The position numbers and the translations under genes were made by a program. Below, one piece after another: positions 22,255-34,961 of a stretch of DNA of 64,000 nucleotides. The stretch is from assembly GCA_035222895.1 (NCBI GenBank), contig JAVYIG010000641.1, positions 438,595-502,594 of the forward strand, written 5' to 3'. Origin of the DNA: Strongylocentrotus droebachiensis (Eukaryota; Echinodermata; Echinoidea; Camarodonta; Strongylocentrotidae). Under the pieces are notes generated by a model. That model saw only the letters and a program-made list of their open reading frames with translations, was not told the origin of the DNA and made no database searches. Numbering within the stretch: position 1 is the stretch's first letter; the number at the start of each line of letters is the position of its first letter.

Positions 22255-22445
22255 ACTCCCTCTCCATTTCATCTTTCTCACTCTCTCTCTCTTTATCTCT
22301 CTCTTGTTTTTTTCTCTCTCTCTCTCACTCTCTCCCTCCCCTCTCTCCGTCTCTCTCTACCTCCCTCTGTCTGTCTGTCTCTCTCTCTCTCCCTCTCTCT
22401 GTTTCCCTCTGTCTGTCTGTCTGTCTCCCTCTTTGTCTCTCTCGT
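22255..22445. repeat. (CT)n/(CTGT)n tract
   Basis: Long pyrimidine-rich run. Open frames across it are simple Ser/Leu repeats, not genes. Confidence 0.9.
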
Positions 22446-22481
22446 CCCTATTCGAACAACTTTACAAATATCTTATAGGAC

Positions 22482-22847
22482 CAGGGGCGGATCCAGGAAT
22501 TTCTTGCCGGGGGGGGGGGGGGGGGGCACACGGTAGGAAAGAGAACATATATATATTTTTGTTCGGTCCCAAAAAATCGCAAAGACTCAGCCAATGGCTG
22601 AATAAGCGGGGGGGGGGTAAGAGGACACTTTTTTTTGGGGGGGGTCACGAAATTTTAAAATTTAACATTTTGCTCCGTTTGGGGGGCAATTTTTTTTTTT
22701 TTTTTTTAAATAATTTTTTTTTGGCCGGCGGGCAGCCTCTGTTTTTCAGTACATTTTGGGCGAATTTAGGGCTGATTTTAACATATTTTGTTGGCCGGGG
22801 GGGCACGTGCCCCCTGTGCCCCCTCCCACCCCCTGGATCCGCCACTG
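22482..22847. mobile_element. G-tract TIR element with 5-bp target duplication
   Basis: The termini are CAGGGGCGGATCCAGG and CCTGGATCCGCCACTG, flanked on both sides by AGGAC (22477-22481, 22848-22852). Relatives lie at 46731, and a left terminus is at about 62735. The interior shares ACATTTTGNTCCG with the 4.3- and 8.6-kb elements. Non-autonomous. Confidence 0.8.
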
Positions 22848-22859
22848 AGGACCTCATGT

Positions 22860-24045
22860 CTTGTTAACTTAATTATTTATTTCGTTTGACTCTTGCTTTC
22901 CTCTCACCTCAGAACCTTTGACAATTCTCGCACTGATTGTTTACTATATGACACAGGCCTACTTTAGTTCTTCTTTTTTCCTTTCCTGTTTATTATCATC
23001 TATGATGTTAACTTTGTCCTTTAATTGAACTCAAAATATTTGTTTGTCCTCATTATGATCATTATACGCAGCTAAACTGCATCTCATATTTCCTGTAACT
23101 CTTGGCTCACTCTCTCTTTCTCTCTTTAATCACCGCCATCTCCTGCCACAACCGCGCCATGTGACTACTTGCCGCAGTTTAAGAAACTCCGATCATTTGT
23201 CCCTACCACGTTGCAGAACCCAGCGCTACAAACAATCCACAGTTCCCTTTCTTGTTCGTTTGCTAAATTCAATCAACTGAAATCTTGTTAGATCTGTTTA
23301 CAATGTATTGTCATTTTTCGAACTCTCTCCCTCTCTCCGTCTCTCTCTTTCTCTCTCTCTTCCTCCCTTTCTCTAGCTTTTTCTCTCTCCTTCTCCTTTC
23401 CCTCCTCCCCTCTCCCACTGTTTCTCTATTTCTGTCTTGTATTTCCTCTTCTCAATTTTCTGACAATGTGATAATTACTCATTAATGATTTTCACCAATA
23501 TGTATAGGTCATTGACATTCACCAATTTTAAACAGTATAATAACAATTCCATAATGGCATTCGTATTAATATATCATTTGACATTTTCGTTTTATGTGCA
23601 TTTTACTTTTACAATGCATCATTAAGCTGAATCAACTCAATTCTCGTTCATTTGCTTACATTTTTTTGTCATAAATTGAACTCTCTTTTCTTTTTTCTCG
23701 TTATCCTTTCCCTCTCCCTCTCTTCCACTTTTCACTCTTTATTTCTTCTTTCTTCTCAATTCACTGACAAACTGATTATCACCATTTTATAACTCACAAT
23801 CTTTTTTTTCTTCTTCATACTTTAAGTTATTACTGAATTTTTAAATCAACTGTTTTTAATGCATTTTTATATGATACAATGTGAGCAATGTACTTTAACT
23901 TATTTATTACTGAATTTTTAAATCTACTGTTTTTAATACATTTTTATATGATACATTGTAAGCCAATTATTGTTAGTCTTTGCACTTTTTATTTGGTATA
24001 TTAGTAATAAAACCGAAATTGAATTAAATTGAATTGAATTTCTTC
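22860..24045 (+). mobile_element. LINE 3' end fragment
   Basis: At 23130-23280 a plus frame reads RHVTTCRSLRNSDHLSLPRC then RTQRYKQSTVPFLVRLLNSI, a typical C-terminus of a LINE ORF2. A pyrimidine-rich 3' UTR and a tail AATTGAATTAAATTGAATTG (about 24016-24040) follow. A 60-bp direct repeat lies at 23828-23880/23905-23958. It is 5' truncated. Confidence 0.6.
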
Positions 24046-24135
24046 ACTGCTCTATCCACCTCCTCTGCCTGCCTACCTTTGGTCCTCTTCTACCGTCATC
24101 GTACAAAACTGATTCTGTGTAACTTACCCAACTCA

Positions 24136-24720
24136 GGGTACGTTTATGCTTAACTTTTTCTGGCCAGAATGAGGCATTTGTTACGCGTTTAGTTCAAAAC
24201 ACGGTTGCGTCCTTTCTCATTTTTGTAGATCACAGAAAAACGGCGATCGTAATCGCCGATCGTAAACTCACAAAAAGGTGCGTTTGGATCGGCGATTCTG
24301 GGGAAGCATAAACGCACTATCATTTGTTTAAATGTTTAAATGGGATAAACGTAGCATGCGCAGTGCAGGTTTGCGATTCCAGCTGCAGACTATGCACTGC
24401 ACTTCTCTGGCTCCTCCAGGCATGATTCTGGCTCTGAGCCAGAATCATGCCTGGAGGAGCCAGAGAAGTGAGCATAACCAGTACACCGTTGAACTGCGAT
24501 TACGATGAGCGTTTACGATGAGCGTTTCAAATCGCTCATTCTACCTTTAAAATTGAGCATAAACGTACCCTTAAACGCGTTTACAAATAATAATTGTGCG
24601 TTTATGCTTCCCCAGAATCACCGATCCAAAACGCACCTTTTTGTGAGTTTACGATCGGCGATTACGATCACCGTTTTTCTGTGATTCTACAAAAATGAGA
24701 AAGGATGCAACCTAAAGCTG
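24136..24720. repeat. Large foldback with a 71-bp perfect palindrome
   Basis: GGGTACGTTTATGCT (24136) pairs with its complement ending at 24571. The block 24200-24325 pairs with 24595-24715 (CGATCGGCGATTACGATC words). At the centre, 24400-24434 and 24436-24470 are exact 35-nt reverse complements around one base. No coding capacity. Confidence 0.85.
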
Positions 24721-25393
24721 TCATGACTGTATTTTACCATTACTTTAATTATGATTACAATTTTTTTTGTTTTTTGAAAACTGATCCGTCAACTTTTACC
24801 CGTGAAAAACAAATTTTCGAATGGATAATAAATGCTTAAATTTGATTTCAATTTTCAATTAATTCTTGAAAACTCGATTCTAAAATTCACCATAATGTAA
24901 ATGCTGACAGAATATACTCCTTGGTATAGGTTCATAGCAGTGGTCATATTGTGAAGCAACTACTTACAGAGAGTGAGAAATATATATTCTGAAAAATGTT
25001 CTCTGAAAAGAGGAGAAATCATTCATTGCCTTGCTATTTGAGCACGAAAATATCTCTGTCAAGTTTATAACAGAAAACGGAGATGAATACACTTTCATTC
25101 CCAATCTGTTCTCTACATAAAAATGGGTTAACGCGAAGAATCTATTTAGGGGAAGAAAAAAAAGAGAAATGCACTGTAACTAGGTTAACTTCAAAAGAAG
25201 ATAAATGCATTAGTGCCTATGCAAGTACAGGATTTTTAATGTTCATGTATATACTAACATCGAATGATATGAAACTTTTTGAAATTATTAAAACAAAAAA
25301 AAGTTTTGCGACCACTTCGATGCATAAATAAGATGTTAGCCTGCCGAGGACTCTGGGATCGAGGGGGTTTTACAAAGTTAATTTTTTTTTATT
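24721..25393. other. No gene recognised
   Basis: AT-rich DNA with a short open frame (25083-25331) lacking any family resemblance. Confidence 0.5.
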
Positions 25394-25774
25394 TTATTGT
25401 TTGCACAATATTGTGGGTTTTTGGACGCCATATTGGATTTTGGGGTTTCGTAGACCATCACAAACCATTCTTACTTGTCTCAATGGATTCTCTGACCCCT
25501 GAAACCATGAGATAGACACCAAAATTATGTCTCTAGGATGAATAATAAGTGATTTATGGCCATTTTAAGGTATCGGCAGCCAACTTGGACGCCATCTTGA
25601 AAAAACAGCTTTCTGAACCTTCGATTTTGGTCTACTTTTAGTATGTTATTCCTGAGATCGAATACTACTAGAAACCGTTGAAAAACCTTTTGTTGCATTT
25701 TTGGGGGGTTGGGGTGTTTTTTACCGTATGTTGACCTGACTATTTGTTTTTATTGTTTGCACAATATTGTGGGT
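25394..25774. repeat. Segment bounded by 25-bp direct repeats
   Basis: TTATTGTTTGCACAATATTG plus TGGGT occurs at 25394-25418 and 25750-25774. The enclosed DNA contains GGACGCCAT words and resembles 43540-43860, so it is part of a dispersed repeat. Confidence 0.5.
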
Positions 25775-26506
25775 GTTCTCATGGAAGAGAATGGGAAATA
25801 TGCTTGCTTTGAGGATAGATGTTATTAAGCTGATAAACAAACTCAATATACAATATATTAGAAAAATACAATAGTGTATCAAAGAGATATCACCGCTTTC
25901 CATTAGAGGTCTGCGAGCACATTATTCTTTTATGACTTTGTTAATTACTCGATGAGGGGGCGATGTCTTCTCCATAATTTATGAGCAAACCCAAGGTTAA
26001 GAGATGACAGTATTGATGGTATAGGTCATTACTCATTTACCTGACTAATCAGTTAAGTGCGACTATCATCGGAAGATAATATCGTGGTACTCTCTTGCCT
26101 TTAATACTTAAAAAACATATTCGGCGTACCCATTAGCAATGAATCTCTTTCTCTCTCTCTCTCTCTCTCATTCTTTTTTTTTAAAGTGGAAGTTAAGCCC
26201 GATACTCGGATGGTTTATAAACAATAAAGAAGCAGAAAAAATGACGGAAACAGATCAGTGAACGTTAATTCCTTTGAGAAAGATCTGATTGAAAATAAGA
26301 AAGTTATTAGTGTTTAAATTTGTATTTGATCAAAAACAAGCCTGCAACACGGGTGTATCTTTATCTTGATCCTTTTTATTTTAGACGAAATACTTAAGAA
26401 GACACTTACATTAATTATACCACAATAAGCAAACTGAACACTTATCGAAAAGATTGGATATAATCGGGTAACAATGTTTTTTTTAAACTGGCAAGGGAAT
26501 CTCATA

Positions 26507-27155
26507 CCCCATTCACAGTGGCCTCAAACACCGCGACAGCAGCGGGACTGTCCCGCTGCTGTCGCGGTGTTGTCTTCAGTGTGAAGGCTCTCCGCTATAA
26601 CACCGCGACAAACACGTGTGATTTGTTTACTTACCTATCACTGACCTCTTTTCTCCAGCAATGGGAAACATAAAGTGAAATAGAAATAAAGTAACCAGTG
26701 GATTCAAATTGATTTTATTATTATGTAGATATTATAATTATCCAAATAAAAATATTTCACACTTCAAAAAATTAAAATATTCTGACTGGAAGCAATAAAA
26801 ATGCTAGTTTTTAAAAAAGTAATATGATCGAGGATACAAAAAGCAACTTGACATGTTTACCTTTTGCAAGCTTGCCTCATCGTTTTTCCGTGCCGTGCTT
26901 TGCTTTGCGCAATTTCAAGCAATCGAAAACCCCGCGCTGAAGTATTTCCGGTCATATCGGGGTCACTCGCGGGTCATGAGCCATGCATACACGTGTTTGT
27001 TACGGAGGTAATAAAAATCACCCGCTGCAGCGTGAATGGGTACATGATATTTATCCCGCTGCTGCAGCGGGATAACTTTTCTACTGTGAATGTTATGGCG
27101 GTGTCGCCGCTCCGCTACAACGCCGCTACAAATTTCAAAACCACTGTGAATGGGG
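26507..27155. mobile_element. TA-flanked TIR element
   Basis: CCCCATTCACAGTGG and its exact complement are the ends, with TA outside each. An internal perfect palindrome (26527-26571) and GCTGCTGCAGCGGGAT words (about 27058) are present. The open frame across 26864-27202 shows no known family and is probably spurious. Confidence 0.75.
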
Positions 27156-27493
27156 TATTAGATGCGGTACAGAATGGACGTAGCGAAGCCTACGGCAAGT
27201 AATGTTAGCCGCACTTTAGTTATCGGACAAGAAGCAGGAGATAATTCGAGGATTGGATATCTTGACTGTATTTGAAATAGAGCATTCAGTATACCTGATA
27301 TTAAAGTGCCCTGTCAATGAATACAAATAACGTAATAAACGAAACAGATAGTGAATGGAGCCCTTTCCCCAAGCATGTGGGCCTTTGATGAACACTACCT
27401 GATTCTGCTCGGGTATGCAGGCGACGTGTAAGCTCCTATAAGAATGTCTTTTATTTCCATTGAAGACGAGAGGACGCTTTCAATAAACGTTAA

Positions 27494-28083
27494 AGGTCGG
27501 GTGACATCCAAATATAGGTTGATTTGCAGGGCTGCATACAACTCACATTTTGTTATTCAAACATCTAAATATATTTCATAGATTTTTAAATAATTTTCTG
27601 AGACTAAGCTCCACCCTAACAAAGTGCTCCAGATCTCATTCATCTTGTGACATCATCTGTCAATCCTAAGTGAGCTAACAAGAGACAGTGGTATTTAGCT
27701 CACCAGAGCTGACACCTGTTCACAATAGAACATACAATATACCAACATAGGAGTTGCTATGTCAGGCGTGATGTAGCATCACCAGAAAAAGAAAGATAAT
27801 GTGGAGGTATTGTATATATGAAAGAATGCAATTGTTTTGTGAGCATGTGCTGAGCTGGGGGTATCAGTTACATACCACGTACTGTCTCTCGTTAGCTCAC
27901 TAATGATTGACAGATGATGCCACACGATGAATGAGATCTGGAGCATTTTTATAGCGAAAGAGACTCTTCAGTAAAATAAGTTCATATTTTCTTCATGTAT
28001 GTTTTAATGTACATATATATGATTTGAACATGCGTTAAGAACTGAAAAAAAAATTGAAATGAAATGACAAGATGACGCGACCT
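27494..28083. mobile_element. TTAA foldback MITE family F
   Basis: The left end AGGTCGGGTGACATCC follows TTAA (27490-27493). The right end GATGACGCGACCT precedes TTAG (a decayed TTAA). Long internal arms pair: GCTCCAGATCTCATTCATC at 27628 with its complement near 27925, including GACATCATCTGTCAAT. Confidence 0.75.
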
Positions 28084-28261
28084 TTAGTAGATTTGCAGTA
28101 GGGTTTTTACAAAGTGTCGGGTAAATTTGACCAGACGATTTGAAGATGAGAAGGTTTATTTCAACAACATTATTTCGTGAATACTAATAAAAGGGCAAGT
28201 TTTCACCAAAAGGTCGGGTAAAGCAACTACCCGACCCGACGCGGTGATCGATGATTCGAAG

Positions 28262-28430
28262 TCAGCCACGTGTTATTTGATTTTAACAGACGTATATCAC
28301 TCAGATATGATTTTTTACGCATGGGGATCGACCTTTAACGTCACCATCCGAATAGAAAGACATGACTCGGGCTCGAACTTGGCTCCGCCTGAGACAGTTT
28401 GCAGGCGAACACCGTGCAAGTTATATTTTA
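28262..28430 (-). repeat. SINE-like element, copy 3
   Basis: On the minus strand AGTTCGAGCCC (B-box-like) is followed by the body shared with the 1.2- and 18.4-kb copies (GATGGTGACGTTAAAGG, ACGTCTGTTAAAA). The head differs from the other two. Confidence 0.5.
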
Positions 28431-29321
28431 TATGACGAGTAAACACTGCCATTCACTATTTGCATGTCGAAAATTTGTTTACAGACTGGAGAAGAATATG
28501 ATCAGAAATTTTTCCTAAATTAGTATCAGGAGGGCATCCCTGTTACGTAGTAATCTCATCTTTCAAACCTCCATAATTCTCTTATTGTGGGTCCGATTTA
28601 TTTCAAACTTTTAACATTCTATTTATCCTAATTTATGCTGTCATACATTGCTCTTTGAGATTTATAGAATTTCCAGTACAGAGCAAACGGGAGAGGCATA
28701 TGGCCGATACGTCACAGGGTTGCCATTTTGTGTTTCATTGATTACAACATCAAACAAATTTTAAAAAGATCTTATTTTTAATCGGATTTTGCTCGAACTT
28801 TCATTTATTTGTTTCTCTCAATTGTTTATGCTTTAATTACAAACACCTAAATATCAGACTTGACTTCCACTTTAATTGCTTGTAAGTTTTTTCTCTATTT
28901 TGTTGTATTCCTTTCTCTCATCTTGTTCATTGGAGTCCTTCATCACTCTCCATTCCGGTGACTGACATGGACTGACACAGTCCGTCCTTGACCGTGGCAA
29001 TGTTCAACCTTGTTCAACGTCTCGGCGAGGGATCTCCATCCTCGCGAAATTATAATCAAGATGTTTGCCGGTATGCAATATCACAGCCTTCTCCAGCTAT
29101 GCAAGTAAATTGATTAATTGCACACCAATGACCGTATCAAGTTGTGCGGAGGAGTAATATATATTTTATAATCATTGTGCCTTGATAATATAATTCAATT
29201 AATTAGTCCTCATCGACTAATTTCCCACTAACCTTCGACGTAGAATGGAGAGACCGCTTATCTACTCTGACACACCGTGACGATGTGGTGGTCTAATCAG
29301 AGTTATAACAGGACTGTTAAG
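28431..29321. other. No gene recognised
   Basis: AT-rich DNA. A stretch near 28550-28640 weakly resembles repeat Z at 46930. Nothing else is seen. Confidence 0.45.
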
Positions 29322-29947
29322 CAGGGCTCCCACTTAGCCGAGTTGTATTAGCGAGTTAAGGCGAGTTGTGGTGAGTTGCCTCAAAGAAGCACTCGCAATA
29401 ACTCGCGAAAGCTTTTCTTGTAACTCGGGATAACTCGCGACAACTCGGTATGGCTCGGCGTAACTTTTTACCACATTCCACGACTCTCGTCGAAGTCTCG
29501 AGCAGTTCCAAAATTTTGAACATGTTCAAAATTTTCACTGATTCGTTGTAACTCGAGGTGAACTCACTTACACTCGTAATATACTTGCATTACTCGTAAC
29601 AAGCTCGCGCTGCACTCTTCATAAGGTGGCGAGTTGCTACGAGTTAGGAAGAGTGCAGCGCGAGCTTGTTACGAGTAATGCGAGTATATTACGAGTGTAG
29701 GCGAGTTCACCTCGGATTACAACGAATCGGCGACAATTTTTAACATGTTCAAAATTTTGGAACTGCTCGCAACTTCGAGGAGAGTCGTGGAATGTTGTAA
29801 AGAGTTACGCTAAGCCATACCGAATTGTTGCGATTTATCCCGAGTTACAAGAAGAGCTGTTCGCGAGTTATTGCGAGTGCCTCTTTCAGGCAACTCACCA
29901 CAACTTGCCATAAATCGCTAATACAACTCGGCTAAGTGGGAGCCCTG
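29322..29947. mobile_element. hAT-like foldback rich in GCGAGTT words
   Basis: The ends CAGGGCTCCCACTTAGCC and GGCTAAGTGGGAGCCCTG are exact inverted repeats. Pairing continues through nearly the whole 626 bp. Flanks CTGTTAAG and CTTTAAG could be a decayed 8-bp duplication. CGAGTT or its complement recurs dozens of times. No transposase. Confidence 0.85.
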
Positions 29948-30344
29948 CTTTAAGTAAAATCCAAACAAAACGTACTACTCAAACCAGTGTTGAGGGCAGG
30001 GTACAACTAGTTTGCAGGCACAAACCCTGGTCAGTCGTAAAAGAGAGTCTGCACTATAAGACTACCATATAGGCCATGTACTATATAAAAACTGAAAGCA
30101 CATAGCTGCTCCTGACACAACCAGTAGGTAGCTGGGCTAGGCTTCCCTCAAGGCACAATGGTTTTTTGATAAAGTGTCAAATTAGGGTCTGTGCTGACAG
30201 ACTAGGGTACAACCGGCCCGTGTCTCTAACAAAAAGAAAACCGAAGAAATATATAGAAAATGTGACCCCATTAATTCTTCTACCCAAAATGCACCAGAAT
30301 AACAAAATTATTTAAAAAAAGTATATATATATATATATAGTTAT

Positions 30345-30790
30345 ATGATAATACATTTATAGAGCGCAGAGACTATCCAACACTAAGTATAATATATTCT
30401 ACTGCGCTACAAGAGCTCCTGATATGCTTAGATTTACAGTTAATTGAAAAGATGTGCTTTCAGTTTTTATTTAAAGATATTCACAGATGGTCATTTCCTG
30501 ACTTATAATGGTAAGTTATTCCAGAGTTTTAGGGCTGCACAAGCAAATGCTCGATCACCTAGCGTTATTTTTGTTTCGATAGCTGGGATCTGCAGCAACA
30601 AAGTATCTCGGGAACTGCACAAGTTGCGATTGTGTTGCTTAAGTTTGAAATTCAACAGTTCTTTCATATAAGCGGGAGCTTGACCAAGAAGTGCTTTATA
30701 TACAATTAGCAAGATTTTGAATGTTATTCTCTGGCGTACTGGTAACAAATGTAGATTTCTTAAAATTGGGGTAATCCGTGTGAATTTGGA
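30345..30790 (-). mobile_element. L2/CR1-type LINE 3' fragment
   Basis: The minus strand reads RQRITFKILLIVYKALLGQA, LGDRAFACAALKLWNNLP and then a FK..LKAHLFN-like end, the usual ORF2 C-terminus of L2/CR1 elements. The tail has GCGCTCTATAAATGT, as in the 53-kb LINE and the 48-kb SINE. 5' truncated. Confidence 0.75.
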
Positions 30791-31084
30791 ACATATTATA
30801 TAAATATATATATATTTGTTTTTGTATTCTTAAGTTTTTCCCCAAATGAAATTCAAACGTGGTTTATTTCTAATTCGATACCGGTGATGTACAAGTGCTG
30901 CTGAAATTACATAATTTTCCAAGATTTTTTCCTCACTTTTTAGTAAATTATACTTTTTTATGCGTTTGTTGGAAAATGACAAATTCCTAAATTTACAGTC
31001 AGGCAAGAAATTTGCTTATTTAGATGCCTACATGCCCACGCCAATTAGTGTCCTGTCAGTGTCACAAATAAGGTATCAAAATAT

Positions 31085-31265
31085 GTTCATCTAACCGTAA
31101 TTAAATGCCTAAAATCCCTGAGCTCCCGGGGCTCCGCCCCCTGGACCCCACCTTGAGCCCTAAGGCTGGCCCCTGGGTGCTCATTTGACCGTTATTGAAT
31201 GCTTAAAATCCCTGAGCTTCAGGGGGCTCTGCCCCCTGGACCCCACGCCAATTAGGGACCTGCCA
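31085..31265. repeat. Two-copy GC-rich direct repeat
   Basis: The block GCCTAAAATCCCTGAGCT plus GGGGCTCCGCCCCCTGGAC occurs twice about 95 bp apart. Confidence 0.7.
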
Positions 31266-31289
31266 GCTCATTTAAATAATTCATCCCTA

Positions 31290-31900
31290 AATGAATTGAA
31301 TTGATTTGTTTTCCATATTTGCATTAAAAATACAAAAACACAGTTACATACAAAGGTAAAAGTATAAAAAAAAAAGTAAACAAAGATAAAAAATACATGC
31401 GAATTAAGAAGATAAAAGGACAAATTTACACGATTTGAAAGACATACAACGTGAATGTGGCGGTTTCAACAAAAGTTTGTGTAAAACTTATGTCCATTAT
31501 CCCGTACTGTTTAGCATTTATCCAAGTCTAAAAACAACACACACCAAGCAATAACACAATATATCAATATTAATAAAAGGCAAGAATGTAATATTGCATT
31601 CACTATCTATCAAAATAATTACTCATTATATACTCTTTAAGTCTATTCTTATAATTATGCACGTAAACAATTACAATCTTTTATAAATCAGTCAAATGAC
31701 AGGTTTGGTGACCCCAATAATTTCTACAACAAATATTTCTCCAAAATGCTACGATCTTCTATTACTCCTACTTTTATTTCGCCTTCTATTTTCTGATTAT
31801 TTTTTGTTTTGATTTTGTTTTTCTTTACTGTATTGCTCTTTATGTTTTACACATTGTACGATGAATAAGAAATAAATAAATGTGATTTCTCTGCAATGAA
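31290..31900. repeat. LINE tail-like AT-rich DNA
   Basis: ATTGAATTGATTTG at 31297 (minus-strand tail type) and AATAAGAAATAAATAAATG at 31863 (plus-strand tail type) suggest two eroded LINE 3' ends. No coding remnant. Confidence 0.35.
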
Positions 31901-32084
31901 CTCCACATTCTTCAAATTATCATCCAAGGATTCTTTACAAGGTCTTCCTTCCGGCTTTTATCCATAAAGACGTCCTACCATTACTGGGATCAATAATGTT
32001 ACATCATTGTATGTTTACCATGCTATATAAATTGTATGATACAGGTTAACGTTTCACGAAACCGTCGTACAAGTTCACTACTAT

Positions 32085-32660
32085 TGAAACGCGTGTATTA
32101 CATGGGATGTCGGCGAACTTGAACTTACGACTGCTTCGTGAAACCATGGACCTATTACGGATGGACATTCATCGTTTTCTTAACGAATTCATTGTGATTG
32201 TCTCAGGTTGCGTTTATCTAGCAAATTTTTGGCTAGAATCAGGTTTCTCAAACGTCTTTCAGGCAAATTTAGAAGTAGATAAACGCAAAGCCTTTTTCAA
32301 ACGTCTTTAGATATGGGCATATCTAAAGACGCAAAAAGGTGCGTTTTGAATGTGACATACAGCCAGAATCACGTTTCTGAGAGATCGATAAACGCAAAGC
32401 TGTTTTGAACCTCACATACAAATAGGACCACCCAGGTGTTGTGTACAAACATACGTGTGAAGTTGACCTCCGAGAAACTGTCTGCTTCCCGGGTCAAAAC
32501 AGCTGGGCGGACACTAGGCCTTTATTTTGAATCGTGAAGGGTCGATAAACGCGACATCCCGCAAATCACGATCGTATAGTGGGGTACGATAGTGGGGTTC
32601 GATAGTGGGGTACGATATGTACATATCTAGTGGCAAGCCTAGATAAACGCGCTCTAAGTC
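32085..32660. repeat. Foldback repeat with GATAAACGC words
   Basis: Contains a hairpin at 32302-32331 (CGTCTTTAGATATG against its complement), inverted AAACGCAAAG/GCGTTT words and three GTACGATAGTGGGGT-type tandems (32575-32610). It resembles the 24.1-kb foldback in its words. No clean termini. Confidence 0.45.
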
Positions 32661-33480
32661 AATGTCGTCTCAATAACATTCCCTACATGTTTCTTCACTT
32701 TGATCTCATGATGGTCACCGCCAAAAAGCCGGGACAGAATCAAGATAGTGATTTTACACATGTTAATCTACATGCGTAGAAGATAATAACTCGCCTAAAT
32801 CATGGAAAATAGATGTGCAGTTCTGGCTTATAATCGGAAATTGTTGTTCCGTGTACTGTACATGTATTTTATTTTGAAAAACATGTTGATATTACCAGAT
32901 AGAGGTTATTTTTGGATTTTTTGGTTGTGATTTAAAATCCCGTTTTCCCCTATTTCCTCATAATATTCCAGAGTTACAACGCACAGGGCTGATACAGATC
33001 ATGGCCTTCTAATTGTTTTATAAGGTCATAGGTGTGTGGGAAAGTTTGCGAATCAGTAATAATACATTTCATATCACCAAAATTGTCTGCTTTTCAACTT
33101 TGCTGCTCCACATTGAGGATGCTTTTATTTAAGACACACTCTTACAGAGCACACCATCCAAACAAAACCCAAGAGAGGGAAACTGCTCCTTATTGTTTGT
33201 CAATGACCGAAAATGCTTACGCAGTCGTTATTGTTAAAACAGCTAAATGTTCTCATTAATATGCACATAATCAGAAGGCGGTGACTATCATTGGATCAAA
33301 GAAAGAATCACATTGAATGTCCATCCGTAATAGGTCCATGCTGAAACGATGCCCTGTATATAATTAAAGATCATCACGAGAAAAGGCTACAATGTTTTAA
33401 ATACATTGACAATCCCAAGTTTAACAGCAAATTGACTATAACATTCAATTAATTTCTGGTCTTCAAGTCTTAACCAGCAT
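32661..33480. other. Downstream flank of the FAMeT-like gene
   Basis: No gene is seen. The 3' UTR must start here. No canonical AATAAA near the stop was found on the minus strand. Confidence 0.4.
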
Positions 33481-33794
33481 TTATGCAGGATCCTGGTTTG
33501 GGTTTTCCTGGCAGAATGTCGGGAATTTCCAATACCCTTCTGATCCCCACCCAGTCATTATTCCGACATAGCTGACTGCAAGAGGATTCGGATCAGTGGC
33601 GTTCATGAGGGCCTGTTGTGTACCATAACGGCTTAACTTAATATGACCGTTGGCGAAAGATAGCTGGTAGTGGTTAAAATCCGGAATTCCTGACAGACTG
33701 AATGAGTCGGTACCATACAAAACAATCCAAGTAGAAGAATCGGAACTGGTAATTCGTCGGATAACGCTATCGGTATTGCTCCATCCACCGATAA
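33481..33794 (-). CDS. FAMeT-like gene exon 8 (second half of domain, stop)
   Basis: This exon is 314 nt. The acceptor is ATCATACAG|TT and the frame ends in TAA. It begins IGGWSNTDSVIRR and contains FANGHIKLSRYG, DPNPLAVSYVGIMTGWG and a short tail (FCQENPNQDPA). Confidence 0.8.
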
Positions 33795-34121
33795 CTGTAT
33801 GATAGATATAAGTTCACAAAGTTCATTATGTTCATTTCTTTTCCACGAAAGAAAATTAAAAATAAGAGAGAGGAGAAGTCAGTGATGCGCACGATTCCTC
33901 GTTAACCCCCCCCCCCCCACCTCCCCACCCCGCCCCATTCCACCCATGGAAAGCTTCCAATACGTGATACATTGTGATACATTGTGATACATTGTGATAC
34001 ATTGAGAAAGTAGTGTAGCGCAACGAGAGGGCAGTACATAGTGTATTGCCCAACCCCCTCCCAAACAGCCCTACCCCTTTCCGTGGAATGGGGACAAAGG
34101 GGAATAAAGGATAGGGAGACG

Positions 34122-34159
<38 letters not shown>

Positions 34160-34918
34160 TACATAAATATATACAGTTAGATCATCGACCCAGCAAACTA
34201 GTGTAAGCCTTTTCGGAAATTTGCATTTTCTTGTGTAGTAAACAGACAGACAATATACACACATTGGAATCTCTGCCTGTTTAATACCTACGACTTATAC
34301 CACTTCCCACTCCCTGGCCATGGGTGTACACTACGACATTAAAACAAAAAAACAAAAAATTAAGCGAGGGTCCGTCGTGGCGAATCGAAACAAAATTATC
34401 AATATTTCAAGGGGCGGTAGAGATCCTCCAAATAAATATTTACGGGGAGGGGGTGGGGTGGGGTGGCGGGTAGGTAGGGGTGTCCCCTCCCGTCTACCCG
34501 ACACTGACTCACGTAATTCGTATCTTTCTTCTGATACGTTACTTGCGAAGAGTCCAATATCCGCATCATTGTTAGCACTGACCATGAAGTCAAATGACGT
34601 CACATTCTCAGCAATCCAGAAGCCGGGAAAGGTGTACTCTCCGGTATTACCCACATCAGGTGTGTGGAGTACGGGACACTCTGTCAAAACACGTACGAGA
34701 TACACATGGAGAGGAAGAGAGAGAGAGAGAGAGAGAGAGGGATGGAGAGAGAAGGGTGGGAGCGAGTCAAATCGTCTACTTTTCACGTTATTCATCTCTC
34801 TCTGGATGTTATCGTGAAATGATAGATTCGAATCAGAGAGAGAGAGAGAGAGGGAGAGAGGGAGAGAGGAAGAGAGATTTGGAGAGGGGAATGAAAGTTT
34901 GAGAGAGAATGAGTGAAG

Positions 34919-34961
<43 letters not shown>

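Noticed and set aside
22180-22867. Open frames of Ser/Leu repeats and Gly-rich stretches
   Set aside because: They are read from a (CT)n tract and from a G-tract transposon end.
26864-27202. A 112-codon open frame
   Set aside because: It overlaps a TIR element end and reads through its inverted repeat; no family resemblance.
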